Below, one piece after another: positions 9,380 to 16,986 of a stretch of 64,000 nucleotides of DNA. The DNA is taken from positions 62,001-126,000 of the forward strand of contig CAYZWI010000005.1 in the NCBI GenBank assembly GCA_964482205.1. Direction: 5' to 3'. A program made the position numbers and the translations under genes. The notes beneath the pieces were generated by a model. That model had not been told where the DNA came from and made no database searches. It saw nothing but the letters and a program-made list of their open reading frames with translations. Position 1 is the stretch's first letter, and each line of letters begins with the position of its first letter. The DNA comes from JAZDGX01 sp964482205 (GTDB lineage: Bacteria; Eisenbacteria; RBG-16-71-46; CAIMUX01; WJJG01).

Positions 9380-10741
9380 ATGTGCGCGCTTTGGCGGCGT
9401 GGTGCTTACCGTCTCGCGGCCCTCGCCGCCGTATTCCTGCCGGTCATGGTGTCGGCGCAGACGCCGGGTGCGTCGCGGGACGCGCTGTCGGCTGCGGACG
9501 CGGCGGCGTCGCCGGATGGGTGGATGGCTTCCGACGCGGCGGCATCGCCGGACGCCCTGCCGGCGATCGCGCTTCCGCTCATCGTCGTCGACACGCCCTC
9601 GGATGACGGCAGTTCACTCACCGTGCGCTGGGATCCGGATGGGGCGCGCGCGGCGATTCCGTCCGCGATCGCGCTGTCCGGCGAGACGAGCGTGACGGTC
9701 GAGAGATCGCAGGCGGGGAGCGATTCGTTCACCGTTGCGGGCACGGCCCCCTTCTCCGAAGGCGCGTTCATCGATTTGCGCTTGGGCCCCGGGAACTATC
9801 GCTACCGGCTCGCCTTTCCGTGGCCTGCAAATGAACGCGCGAGCGAGGCGGGCGTGGCCGCGAATGGCGCGGGTGTGAATGGCGGGGGCGTGCGCGCGCA
9901 ATCGCCCTCGCTCGACGATGCCGCCTTCGCGCGCACGACGGCCAGCACGCCGGCGGCTCCCCGCGCGAACGCGTTCCGCGCCTATCGGCTGAACGCGTTC
10001 CTGCTCGTGCTCGCGATGTTCGCGCTCGTGACGGGATTCGTCTCGGCGGCCCGGCGCGGTGTGGGAACCTACCTGCGGCGGATCGCGGGCATCGACGCGA
10101 TCGAAGAAGCGGTGGGCCGGGCGGCCGAGATGGGCCGCAAGATCCTCTACATCCCCGGCGTGGTCAGCGTCGGCGATCCGCAAACGCTCGCGAGCCTCGG
10201 CATTCTCGGACACGTCGCCAGGTTGACCGCGCGCCATCGCGTGCGACTGGAAGTCCCGAACATCGACCCCCTCACGATGACCGCCGCGCGCGCCATCGTG
10301 AAGCAGGCGTATGCGGCGGAAGACGCGTCCGGGGAGTACGACGACGGCATGGTCCACTACATCACTTCGGATCTCTTCGCCTATACCGCCGCCGTGAACG
10401 GAACCATGGTGCGCGACCGCCCGGCCGCGAACTTCTTCGTCGGCTGGTTCGCGGCCGAATCGCTCTTGCTCGCGGAAACGGGCCAGTCGGTGGGCGCGAT
10501 CCAGATCGCGGGGACCGCGCAGGTCGCGCAGCTGCCCTTCTTCGTCGCGGCCTGCGATTACACGATGCTGGGGGAGGAGCTGTTTGCGGCCAGCGCGGAG
10601 CTGTCCAAGGAGCCGAAGATCGTCGGATCCGTGAAAGCCCAGGATGTGATGAAGGCGGCGCTCGTGGCGGCGATCCTCGCCGGCGTGGTCCTGGCGACGG
10701 CGGGCCTGACGGGTTTCGTCGATTGGTTCACGGTGCAATAG
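9380..10741 (+). CDS. DUF6754-like membrane protein
   Basis: The ATG at 9380 is chosen over the ATG at 9350 because GGGGGAAGG precedes it. The 453-residue product has a signal peptide or anchor (LAALAAVFLPVMVSA), then a Pro/Ala/Asp-rich segment and a beta-rich, Fn3-like stretch (SSLTVRWDPDGA to YRYRLAF). A transmembrane helix follows (AFLLVLAMFALVTGFVSAA), then a roughly 300-residue cytosolic alpha/beta domain with strongly patterned motifs (GRKILYIPGV, FFVGWFAAESLLLAETGQ, IAGTAQVAQLPFFVAACDYTMLGEELFAASA), and a C-terminal helix. From memory this matches DUF6754, whose function is unknown. It heads a four-gene module of membrane proteins reaching to 13063. Confidence 0.8.
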   Translation: MCALWRRGAYRLAALAAVFLPVMVSAQTPGASRDALSAADAAASPDGWMASDAAASPDALPAIALPLIVVDTPSDDGSSLTVRWDPDGARAAIPSAIALSGETSVTVERSQAGSDSFTVAGTAPFSEGAFIDLRLGPGNYRYRLAFPWPANERASEAGVAANGAGVNGGGVRAQSPSLDDAAFARTTASTPAAPRANAFRAYRLNAFLLVLAMFALVTGFVSAARRGVGTYLRRIAGIDAIEEAVGRAAEMGRKILYIPGVVSVGDPQTLASLGILGHVARLTARHRVRLEVPNIDPLTMTAARAIVKQAYAAEDASGEYDDGMVHYITSDLFAYTAAVNGTMVRDRPAANFFVGWFAAESLLLAETGQSVGAIQIAGTAQVAQLPFFVAACDYTMLGEELFAASAELSKEPKIVGSVKAQDVMKAALVAAILAGVVLATAGLTGFVDWFTVQ

Positions 10742-10781
10742 CCGGAATGGCGAGCGGCGTCGATTCCACCGGAGGCGAAGA

Positions 10782-11420
10782 GTGAAGAACAGAGTGCCCG
10801 TGTGGCTCGCGCTCTTTGCTTCCCTCTTTCCCGTGGCCGGCTTCTTCCTGCCCGCGCGATGGATCGACACCTGGTTCAACCAACGGCTGGACCGCTGGAT
10901 GGTGATCGTCGCGAGCTTCGCGCTGCTGCTCGGGGTCGTGAGCATGATTCGCGTGAATGCCGGCAAGATCCGGAGGCGCGCGAAGGGTTGGGGCTTCAGC
11001 GTCGTGGTGCTCGCCTCGTTCGCCGCGATGGCTTCCCTGGGTCTCTTCGGCCGGCAGGGAGAGCGCGCGGACGGCAGCCTCTATCCTTTCACCTGGACCT
11101 TCCAATTCGTCGTCGCGCCGCTGCAGGCGACGATGTTCTCGCTGCTCGCGTTCTATGTCGCCTCGGCCGCCTATCGCGCCTTTCGCGTCCGCAATCTGGA
11201 AGCGACCCTGCTCTTGATCGGCGCGCTGGTGATCATGTTCGGACGCATTCCGATCGGGCAGCTCATCCATCCGGCGCTGCCCGAGGTGGCCGAATGGGTG
11301 ATGAAGTTCCCGAACACCGCCGCGCAGCGGGGGATCTTGATCGGCGCCGCCTTGGGGGCGGCGGCGATGTCGGTGCGGATCATGTTGGGCATTGAACGGC
11401 CGTACATGGGCAGAGATTGA
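10782..11420 (+). CDS. Integral membrane protein, module gene 2
   Basis: The GTG start has GGAGG 7 bases ahead. The 212-residue product has about five to six predicted membrane helices: VWLALFASLFPVAGFF, VIVASFALLLGVVSM, GFSVVVLASFAAMASLGLF, PLQATMFSLLAFYVASAAY, LLLIGALVIMFG and ILIGAALGAAAMSV. The positively charged segment after helix 2 (GKIRRRAKG) and a soluble loop between the last two helices (HPALPEVAEWVMKFPNTAAQRG) are distinctive. The family is not recognised. It lies 40 bases after the DUF6754-like gene and 39 bases before module gene 3. Confidence 0.75.
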   Translation: MKNRVPVWLALFASLFPVAGFFLPARWIDTWFNQRLDRWMVIVASFALLLGVVSMIRVNAGKIRRRAKGWGFSVVVLASFAAMASLGLFGRQGERADGSLYPFTWTFQFVVAPLQATMFSLLAFYVASAAYRAFRVRNLEATLLLIGALVIMFGRIPIGQLIHPALPEVAEWVMKFPNTAAQRGILIGAALGAAAMSVRIMLGIERPYMGRD

Positions 11421-11459
11421 GCCGCTGCGACCACGGCGGGGAAGGATAATGAGCGCAGC

Positions 11460-12398
11460 ATGAGGCGCGCGATGACAGGAAGAGGGCCCGCGCGGACGCC
11501 GGAACGCCTGCGCAAGCTGGGCGCGATCGATCGCCGCCTCATTTTCCTGCTCGTCTTCCTGGGCGCGCTGATTCCCATTCTCCATCCGCTCGGGCTCGGG
11601 GTGCAGATTTCTCCGCCGGTGCGCGCGGTCTTTCAATCGATCGACCGGCTCGCGCCCGGCGATGCGATCGTGCTGTCGTTCGATTACGGCCCGTCGGACG
11701 GGCCCGAGCTCGATCCGATGGCCAACGCCATTCTCCGCCATTGCGTCAAGAAGGGCGTGCGCGTGGTCGGCATCTCGCTGTATTCGCTGGGCGGCGTCGA
11801 CATGGCGCGCGCGCGATTCCGCCAGCTCGTTTCCGACATGCATGCGAGGCCGGGGATCGACTTCGTGAACCTCGGCTACAAAGATGGGGCCCAGGCCGCG
11901 ATGCGGGCGATGGGGCTGGAGTTTCCCTCGGTCTTTCCACGCGATGTGAACGGCACCCCGTACGAAGAGATCCCCGCCGCGCGCGGCATTCGCAACTTCG
12001 CCGACTGCAAGCTGGCCGTCACGCTCTGCACCAGCATCATCGGCCAGCATTGGGTGAACCTGGTCAACGCGCAGTTCCGCATTCCCCTGGCCCTCGGGGC
12101 GACGGCGGTTTCGGCGCCCAAGTACTACGCCTATGTCGAAGCCGGGCAGGCGATCGGCGTCATCGGCGGCATGAAGGGCGCGTCCGAGTACGAGGAGCTG
12201 CTCGCGAAGGCCGATCCCGATTTGGGCGGACTCACGCGAACGGCCACCGTGGGAATGGATGTGCAATCGATCGTGCACTTGATCGTGATCGCCCTCATCG
12301 TGCTCGGCAATGTGGCCTTCCTCGCCTCCCGCCGCGGGCGAATGCGAGGGGATGGGCCCACGCACTCGGCGCCCCCCACATCCGGAGGGAAGCCATGA
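11460..12398 (+). CDS. Membrane-anchored alpha/beta protein, module gene 3
   Basis: The 312-residue product has an N-terminal membrane helix (LIFLLVFLGALIPILHPLG), a globular domain of about 200 residues and a C-terminal helix (IVHLIVIALIVLGNVAFLA). The globular domain reads like a Rossmann-type alpha/beta fold: AIVLSFDYGPSDGPELDPMANAILRH, GVRVVGISLYSLGG, DFVNLGYKDG and the late GATAVSAPKYYAYVEAGQAIGVIGGMKGASEYE. I cannot name the family or see a classical catalytic motif. The gene ends inside the next start (ATGA overlap at 12395-12398), so translation of genes 3 and 4 is coupled. Confidence 0.75.
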   Translation: MRRAMTGRGPARTPERLRKLGAIDRRLIFLLVFLGALIPILHPLGLGVQISPPVRAVFQSIDRLAPGDAIVLSFDYGPSDGPELDPMANAILRHCVKKGVRVVGISLYSLGGVDMARARFRQLVSDMHARPGIDFVNLGYKDGAQAAMRAMGLEFPSVFPRDVNGTPYEEIPAARGIRNFADCKLAVTLCTSIIGQHWVNLVNAQFRIPLALGATAVSAPKYYAYVEAGQAIGVIGGMKGASEYEELLAKADPDLGGLTRTATVGMDVQSIVHLIVIALIVLGNVAFLASRRGRMRGDGPTHSAPPTSGGKP

Positions 12399-13063
12399 AC
12401 GGAAGCGAAGCGATCGGCCTTGCGCTTCCCGGATTCGGCACCTGGGTGGCGGCCCTGTTGACGCTGTGCATCTTCAGCTTTCTCTATCGCGACAATCTGC
12501 TCTATCGCCTGGCCGAGAGCATCTTCGCCGGGGTTTCGTTCGGGTACTATGTGGGGCTCGCGAAACTGAACACGCTCGAGCCGAACCTCTTTCGCCCGTT
12601 GTTCGGCGACTTCGCCTCACAATGGCCGCTGCTCGTCCCGCTGGCCCTCGGCCTGATTCTGTACCTGCGCTACATCCCCCGGCTCGCGTGGATCTCGCGC
12701 TGGGCGCTGGCGATCTACATCGGCTATTACGCGGGCGTGAGTCTGCTGCAACGCCTTCACGGAGAAGTGCTTCCCCAGGCGAAAGGCACGATGCTGTCCT
12801 TGAGCGGCCCGGTGGGGGAGGCGCTCGGCCATTTGATCGTCATCGTCGGGGTCATCACGGTGCTCACCTACTTCTACTTCTCCAGCCCGCGCCGCGGGCC
12901 GCTGAAACCTGCGTCCCGCCTGGGGGTCTATTTCCTGATGATTTCATTCGGGGCCAGTTTCGGGTATACCGTGATGGGGCGCGTGTCGCTCTTGATCGGG
13001 CGGCTGACCTTCTTGGTGCATCAATGGGCGCGCCCGCTCTGGATGGCCTTGTTCGGGTCGTGA
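12395..13063 (+). CDS. Integral membrane protein, module gene 4
   Basis: The ATG at 12395 overlaps the previous stop and has CGGAGGGA in front. The 222-residue product has six or so helices (GTWVAALLTLCIFSFLY, IFAGVSFGYYVGL, WPLLVPLALGLILYL, WALAIYIGYYAGVSLL, HLIVIVGVITVLTYFYF, SRLGVYFLMISFGASFGYTVMG). The polar connectors (YRDNLLYRLAES, RYIPRLAWISR) look conserved in style but do not match a family I know. As last gene of the 9380-13063 module it is likely a partner subunit of a membrane complex with the other three. Confidence 0.75.
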   Translation: MNGSEAIGLALPGFGTWVAALLTLCIFSFLYRDNLLYRLAESIFAGVSFGYYVGLAKLNTLEPNLFRPLFGDFASQWPLLVPLALGLILYLRYIPRLAWISRWALAIYIGYYAGVSLLQRLHGEVLPQAKGTMLSLSGPVGEALGHLIVIVGVITVLTYFYFSSPRRGPLKPASRLGVYFLMISFGASFGYTVMGRVSLLIGRLTFLVHQWARPLWMALFGS

Positions 13064-13121
13064 TCTCGAGCCGTCGCGATCCGAGCCGCGGGCGAGCGTT
13101 TGACAGGACCGGCGAGGTGCG

Positions 13122-13898
13122 ATGCCTGGTTCCGTGAGCAAAGCGCAGATCCGGCGCATGATCTGGGAGCGGTTGACGCGCCAGGGCATGGCGACCTTTC
13201 CCGGCGTGTACGGGCGCACCCCCCGCTTGCCCGATCACGCGCCGTGCATCCGGCGGCTGGCGACGATGCCGGTCTGGCAAGAGGCGGCGCGCATCCTCGT
13301 TCTTCCCGACGCCGCGCTCGAGGCAATTCAATCCCGCGTGATCGAGGATATGAAGACGCTCGTCATTCCCGATCTCGCGCGCGTGAGCGAGGACTGGATC
13401 CTGGAAATCGATCCGCGGGAAGCGGGAATCGAGAAATCGCTGGCGGCCATTCGTCAGGCGGGCACGGTGGATCCCAAGCCTGCGCGCGGAATCCGCTATC
13501 AGCGCGGTCGCGACACGCCGGCGGTGGATCTCATGGTGATCGGGGCGGTCGGAGTGAATCGCCTCGGCACGCGGGTGGGACGCGGCTGCGGCGGAGCGGA
13601 TCTGGTCTACGCGATCGGTCGCGACCGGGGGTTCCTGCATGGCGACACGCCCGTTGCGGTCGTGGTTCATCCCGCGCAGATCTTCGATGAGCCCGCGGAT
13701 CGCGAGGCGACCGATCTGCCCGTCGACTACATCGTGACCGCGGAAGAAGTGATCGGCATCGAGACCGTGGTCATGCGTCCGAAGGGTCTCACTCCCTGCA
13801 TGGTGACCGCGTACCGGCTCTCCTGCTTTCCAGGCCTGCGGAGGATCCTCGAACGAGAGGGCATTCCGCTGCCTCCCGGGGCCTGCCGGCCCGCCTGA
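13122..13898 (+). CDS. 5-formyltetrahydrofolate cyclo-ligase family protein
   Basis: The 258-residue product resembles the MTHFS/MTHFSD branch: an N-terminal KAQIRRMIWERLTRQGMATFP helix (as in 5-FCL), AARILVLPDAALE, KTLVIPD and the diagnostic DLMVIGAVGVNRLGTRVGRGCGGADLVYAIGR, which corresponds to the phosphate/folate-binding glycine-rich segment. Classical 5-FCL makes 5,10-methenyl-THF from 5-formyl-THF with ATP. This longer form is related to proteins whose activity is less certain, so the substrate is inferred. It stands 58 bases after the membrane module on the same strand with GAGGTG before the ATG. Confidence 0.8.
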   Translation: MPGSVSKAQIRRMIWERLTRQGMATFPGVYGRTPRLPDHAPCIRRLATMPVWQEAARILVLPDAALEAIQSRVIEDMKTLVIPDLARVSEDWILEIDPREAGIEKSLAAIRQAGTVDPKPARGIRYQRGRDTPAVDLMVIGAVGVNRLGTRVGRGCGGADLVYAIGRDRGFLHGDTPVAVVVHPAQIFDEPADREATDLPVDYIVTAEEVIGIETVVMRPKGLTPCMVTAYRLSCFPGLRRILEREGIPLPPGACRPA

Positions 13899-14186
13899 GC
13901 GATCTTCGCCGCTTCGCCGCAGGCCCTCTTCCGGAATGCCTTCGTCGCCAAGGCCCATTTTCGGCTACTTCTGCGCATCCGCGCTGCCGATCTCGGGGTT
14001 GAAGAACGGCTTCCCGGCGGGATACCCTTATCCGTTCTCGATCGCATTCGTTCTCGATCGCATGGACGGGCTTCGGAAGCGAAGGCCCGGCGGCCGGACG
14101 CGATCGGCGGCTGGCGCAAGGCCGCTCGGTCCGCGCCTGGTTCCGCCATCACGGCCCGCGCAGCGCAAGAGCAAGGAGACGCAGAG

Positions 14187-15176
14187 ATGGGACTCTTCGA
14201 CGGCATCTTCGGAAAAAGGCAAACGCCGGCCGGCTCGGGCGCGGCCCCTTCACGCCCGGGCGGTCCTGTTTCCGCGCGGCCTCCGCTGGCCGCGGCGGGC
14301 GCCTTCAAGCGGCCCGATCCGCCCTTCGCCGAGATGAACAACTACCTGCTCATCATTCTCGACAGCTGCCGCTACGATTCCTTCATGGCCGCCGCGCCGA
14401 AGGTGATCACGAAGCTCGGGCCGGTCGAGCGGCGCTGGAGCTACGCCTCGTGGACCGCGCCTTCGCACTACAACCTCCTGATGGGCCTCCTGCCGCACAC
14501 CAGCCCGCCGCATGTGTACGCGTCCGATTACTACAAGGAAGATTTCGTGCGCTTCAATGAGCGCTTCGGGGCGAAGGGCATCGAGTTCGCGAGCTTCGTG
14601 CCGCATCTCTATCTGCCGAGCTACCTGCGCCAGACCCTCGGCTACTTCACGCACGCGAAGGTCTCGTTGCCGGTGCTCAATCCGAAGACGGCGATCAACA
14701 AGGATTTCGACACCTTCCGCCTGATGGAGAAGCACAACGACATGAACGCCATGCTCGACGAGATGACCTTCTCCACCGAGCGTCCCTCGTTCTACATCCT
14801 GAATGTGGGCGAGACCCACTATCCCTATGCGCGCCCTTCGGAACCGAGGGACCTCTGGCCGCGGCTGAGCGGCGTGCACGGCGTCTTCAAGCACCTCGAC
14901 GATCATGTGATCGAAGGCAAGCTCAAGGCCGACACGAAGGTTCAGCCCTTCTTCGATCAGGAGAAGCTCGACATCCTGCGCGGGCGGCAGATCGACACAA
15001 TCCAGTATCTCGACGGCGTCTTCGAGCGGCTCTTCGACATGGTTCCCAAGAACACCTACATCACGGTGACGGCGGACCACGGCGAGCTCTTCGGCGAGGA
15101 AGGCTACTTCGGTCACGGTCCCATCCAGCACGACAAGGTCTACGAAGTGCCGTTCCTCGAAGGAAGAGTTCGTTGA
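14187..15176 (+). CDS. Sulfatase/alkaline-phosphatase-fold hydrolase
   Basis: AAGGAG lies 8 bases before the ATG. After a roughly 45-residue low-complexity N-terminus the alkaline-phosphatase-superfamily fold begins: YLLIILDSCRYDSF supplies the first metal Asp, SYASWTAPSHYNLLMGLLPHTSPP the nucleophile region, and TADHGELFGEEGYFGHGPIQHDKVYEVPF the late Asp-His pair and terminal metal His. There is no Cys/Ser-x-Pro-x-Arg sulfatase activation motif, so phosphodiesterase or phosphotransferase chemistry is as likely as sulfate hydrolysis. At 329 residues it is short for a sulfatase but complete for this compact group. There is no signal peptide, so it is probably cytoplasmic. Confidence 0.82.
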   Translation: MGLFDGIFGKRQTPAGSGAAPSRPGGPVSARPPLAAAGAFKRPDPPFAEMNNYLLIILDSCRYDSFMAAAPKVITKLGPVERRWSYASWTAPSHYNLLMGLLPHTSPPHVYASDYYKEDFVRFNERFGAKGIEFASFVPHLYLPSYLRQTLGYFTHAKVSLPVLNPKTAINKDFDTFRLMEKHNDMNAMLDEMTFSTERPSFYILNVGETHYPYARPSEPRDLWPRLSGVHGVFKHLDDHVIEGKLKADTKVQPFFDQEKLDILRGRQIDTIQYLDGVFERLFDMVPKNTYITVTADHGELFGEEGYFGHGPIQHDKVYEVPFLEGRVR

Positions 15177-15496
15177 AGCGAAGCGCTTTCGTTTCCTGAC
15201 GATCGCCCAGAGGCAGCCTCGCTTTCGCCCGTCATGAGGCAACCCAACCCGGAAGCAGCTCGGGAGCCGATGGCTTGCGAGCTGCGACCGTCTAGGCCGC
15301 GCTGATCGGCGACTGCGATCGCATGCGTGCTCGAGACCATGGCCGAGCACTTGCTGCGCGACCGCGACACGCTTCTCTCTCTGATCTATGCTTGCAGGCA
15401 GCGATGAGGCGGTCCGTGCGGGCCAGCGCGCCCGTCCGGCGCGCTCGTGAGGGTTCATCGAGGCAGGCAAGAGGAAACAGGCGAGGACCATCGTCC
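15177..15496. other. Intergenic stretch without a supported gene
   Basis: In 320 bases after the sulfatase-fold gene I find only short open frames without protein-like composition, no hairpin terminator and no repeat. It begins the low-information zone that runs to about 16.9 kb. Confidence 0.3.
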
Positions 15497-15775
15497 ATGA
15501 AGCTTCTCTCGTTCTTGCCGTATCTGATCGTCTTCGTGATTCTCGCTGGCTACCTGTATTTTCGGATGGGCACCGCGGCGAGAACCGCGAGGAGAAGGGA
15601 AGGCTCTACGCTATGGCACGCCCGGGGCCGGGGACGCCGGAAACTGCGGATTTCGAGGGACTGGGATAGCCTGGGAGACCACACCAGGGAACGAGATGGC
15701 GCAGATGAGCCTCAGGGCGGGCAGACAAGCGGCTCGCGACCCGATACGGCCCCGGACCAGAAGCAGGACGATTGA
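15497..15775 (+). CDS. Possible small single-span membrane protein
   Basis: An ATG opens a 92-residue frame whose first 24 residues form a convincing membrane helix (LLSFLPYLIVFVILAGYLYF). The rest is Arg-, Gly- and Asp-rich with no recognisable fold (RRREGSTLWHARGRGRRK). It could be a small anchor protein or the surviving N-terminus of a longer gene that has decayed into the following region. A purine-rich GAGGACC precedes the start at weak spacing. Confidence is low because only the helix supports it. Confidence 0.35.
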   Translation: MKLLSFLPYLIVFVILAGYLYFRMGTAARTARRREGSTLWHARGRGRRKLRISRDWDSLGDHTRERDGADEPQGGQTSGSRPDTAPDQKQDD

Positions 15776-16397
15776 GCGTGCTCCGACGAGCGAGGCTTCA
15801 AGTGCCCAGTGGGTAGGCGGTTCTGGCAATCGACTGGGCAGCGCCCTCTCGATCCTGGAAGACACTCTGGAAGACCTCGGCCAATTGACGGGTGGCCCCT
15901 GCAAGTGGTATCCTTCTCAAGTACTTCGGGTGTCAACCCGGGTCGGATCCCGGTCTGTGGCATCCTCACGAAGCGCCGGCTTCGAGGCATTGGGAGGAAA
16001 GGAAGCCGCCCCGGCCCCGTCGCCTGCGCTAAGGTGGAGCGCTCGGGTCTCGAAGTCACTTGCCTCCATGCGGTTCGAATCCAGGAAGGTGGCCGGGCCG
16101 TGTGGGACATTCGATGGAAGACTCGAATGCTCGCAGCAATTGGTTCCTGGCACGCGGTGACGGCCGGGGCGCCATGGTTCTGGCCGGCATTGTCTCTCGG
16201 CAGGGTGCGCCGATCCGGCGCGCCCGCGAGGAACCCCAGGGCCAATGCGGGCACCGCGGTCCCGGACGCATGCCGTGGCCTGGCGGGAAGCGGCTCGAAC
16301 GCATACGGGAGAGTCGTGAACGCCGAATCGGGGACGGCCTGGCCGGCGTACTCGGGACCGCGGAGACCCGGCATTCCGCCGCACCGGCGCTCTCCGG
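15776..16397. other. Gene-poor, possibly degenerate region
   Basis: These 622 bases contain several overlapping open frames on both strands, but all translate to Arg/Pro/Gly-rich sequence without fold motifs. With the truncated receiver just beyond it, the region looks like decayed coding DNA. No transposase remnant or inverted repeat could be seen. Confidence 0.35.
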
Positions 16398-16721
16398 CTA
16401 TCGCGCTTTCCGAATCGCTTCCAGCAGATCTTCGGCGGGGCCCGCTTTGTAGAGATACATGTCGACGCCCGCTTCCAGCATGCGCTTGAGCAGCGACGCT
16501 TCCTCGAACATCGAAAGCACGATCACGCGAATGTCCGGCATGTGCAGACGGATTTGTCGAGCCGCCTCGTCGCCGGACATGATGGGCACCGAAACATCCA
16601 TGACCACGACATCGGGATGCAGGCGATAGGCGAGATCCACCGCTTCGCGACCGTTGCCCGCCTGGCCCACGATTTCCAGATCGCGCTGCTCGCGAATCAG
16701 GAGGGCAAGGCCTTCGCGCAA
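16398..16721 (-). pseudogene. N-terminally truncated response-regulator receiver (NarL-like)
   Basis: The readable frame matches a NarL/FixJ receiver from alpha-1 onward: RILREGLALLIREQRDLEIVGQAGNGREAVDLAYRL, the phosphoacceptor strand VVVMDVSVPIMSG, then VIVLSMFEE and the Lys-containing YLYKAG, ending LLEAIRKAR. The beta-1 strand with the acidic pair that binds magnesium is missing: the frame upstream of the TTG at 16721 reads AEFLAVPGLID and meets a stop near 16790. No LuxR-type helix-turn-helix follows the receiver. It is most simply a remnant that lost both its N-terminus and its output domain. A TTG-started product would lack the phosphorylation pocket. Confidence 0.6.
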
Positions 16722-16986
16722 GATGCGATCGATCAGGCCGGGTACGGCGAGGAATTCCGCGGGGGCGTATCCGGTGGTGCGTTCTCATCCGGGCGAGACA
16801 TACACCAAGCAATTGTATCCGGGCCTGATTGCGCGCATCGTTCCCTGCCGTTAATTTCCTTCGAAGGGGTCTTGGGTCCGTGCGGATCGTTTCGTTCGAA
16901 GGGGCTGGGTGCCGGCATGCCGGGGGTCGACGGTTGGGAGAATGAGCGCCATCGATTCCATCGATCCGCTCTCGAAGGGAGGCTTC

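Noticed and set aside
16071..16090. GGTTCGAATCC, resembling a tRNA T-loop
   Set aside because: The flanking bases do not form the 5-bp T-stem, and no acceptor or anticodon arm could be built around it.
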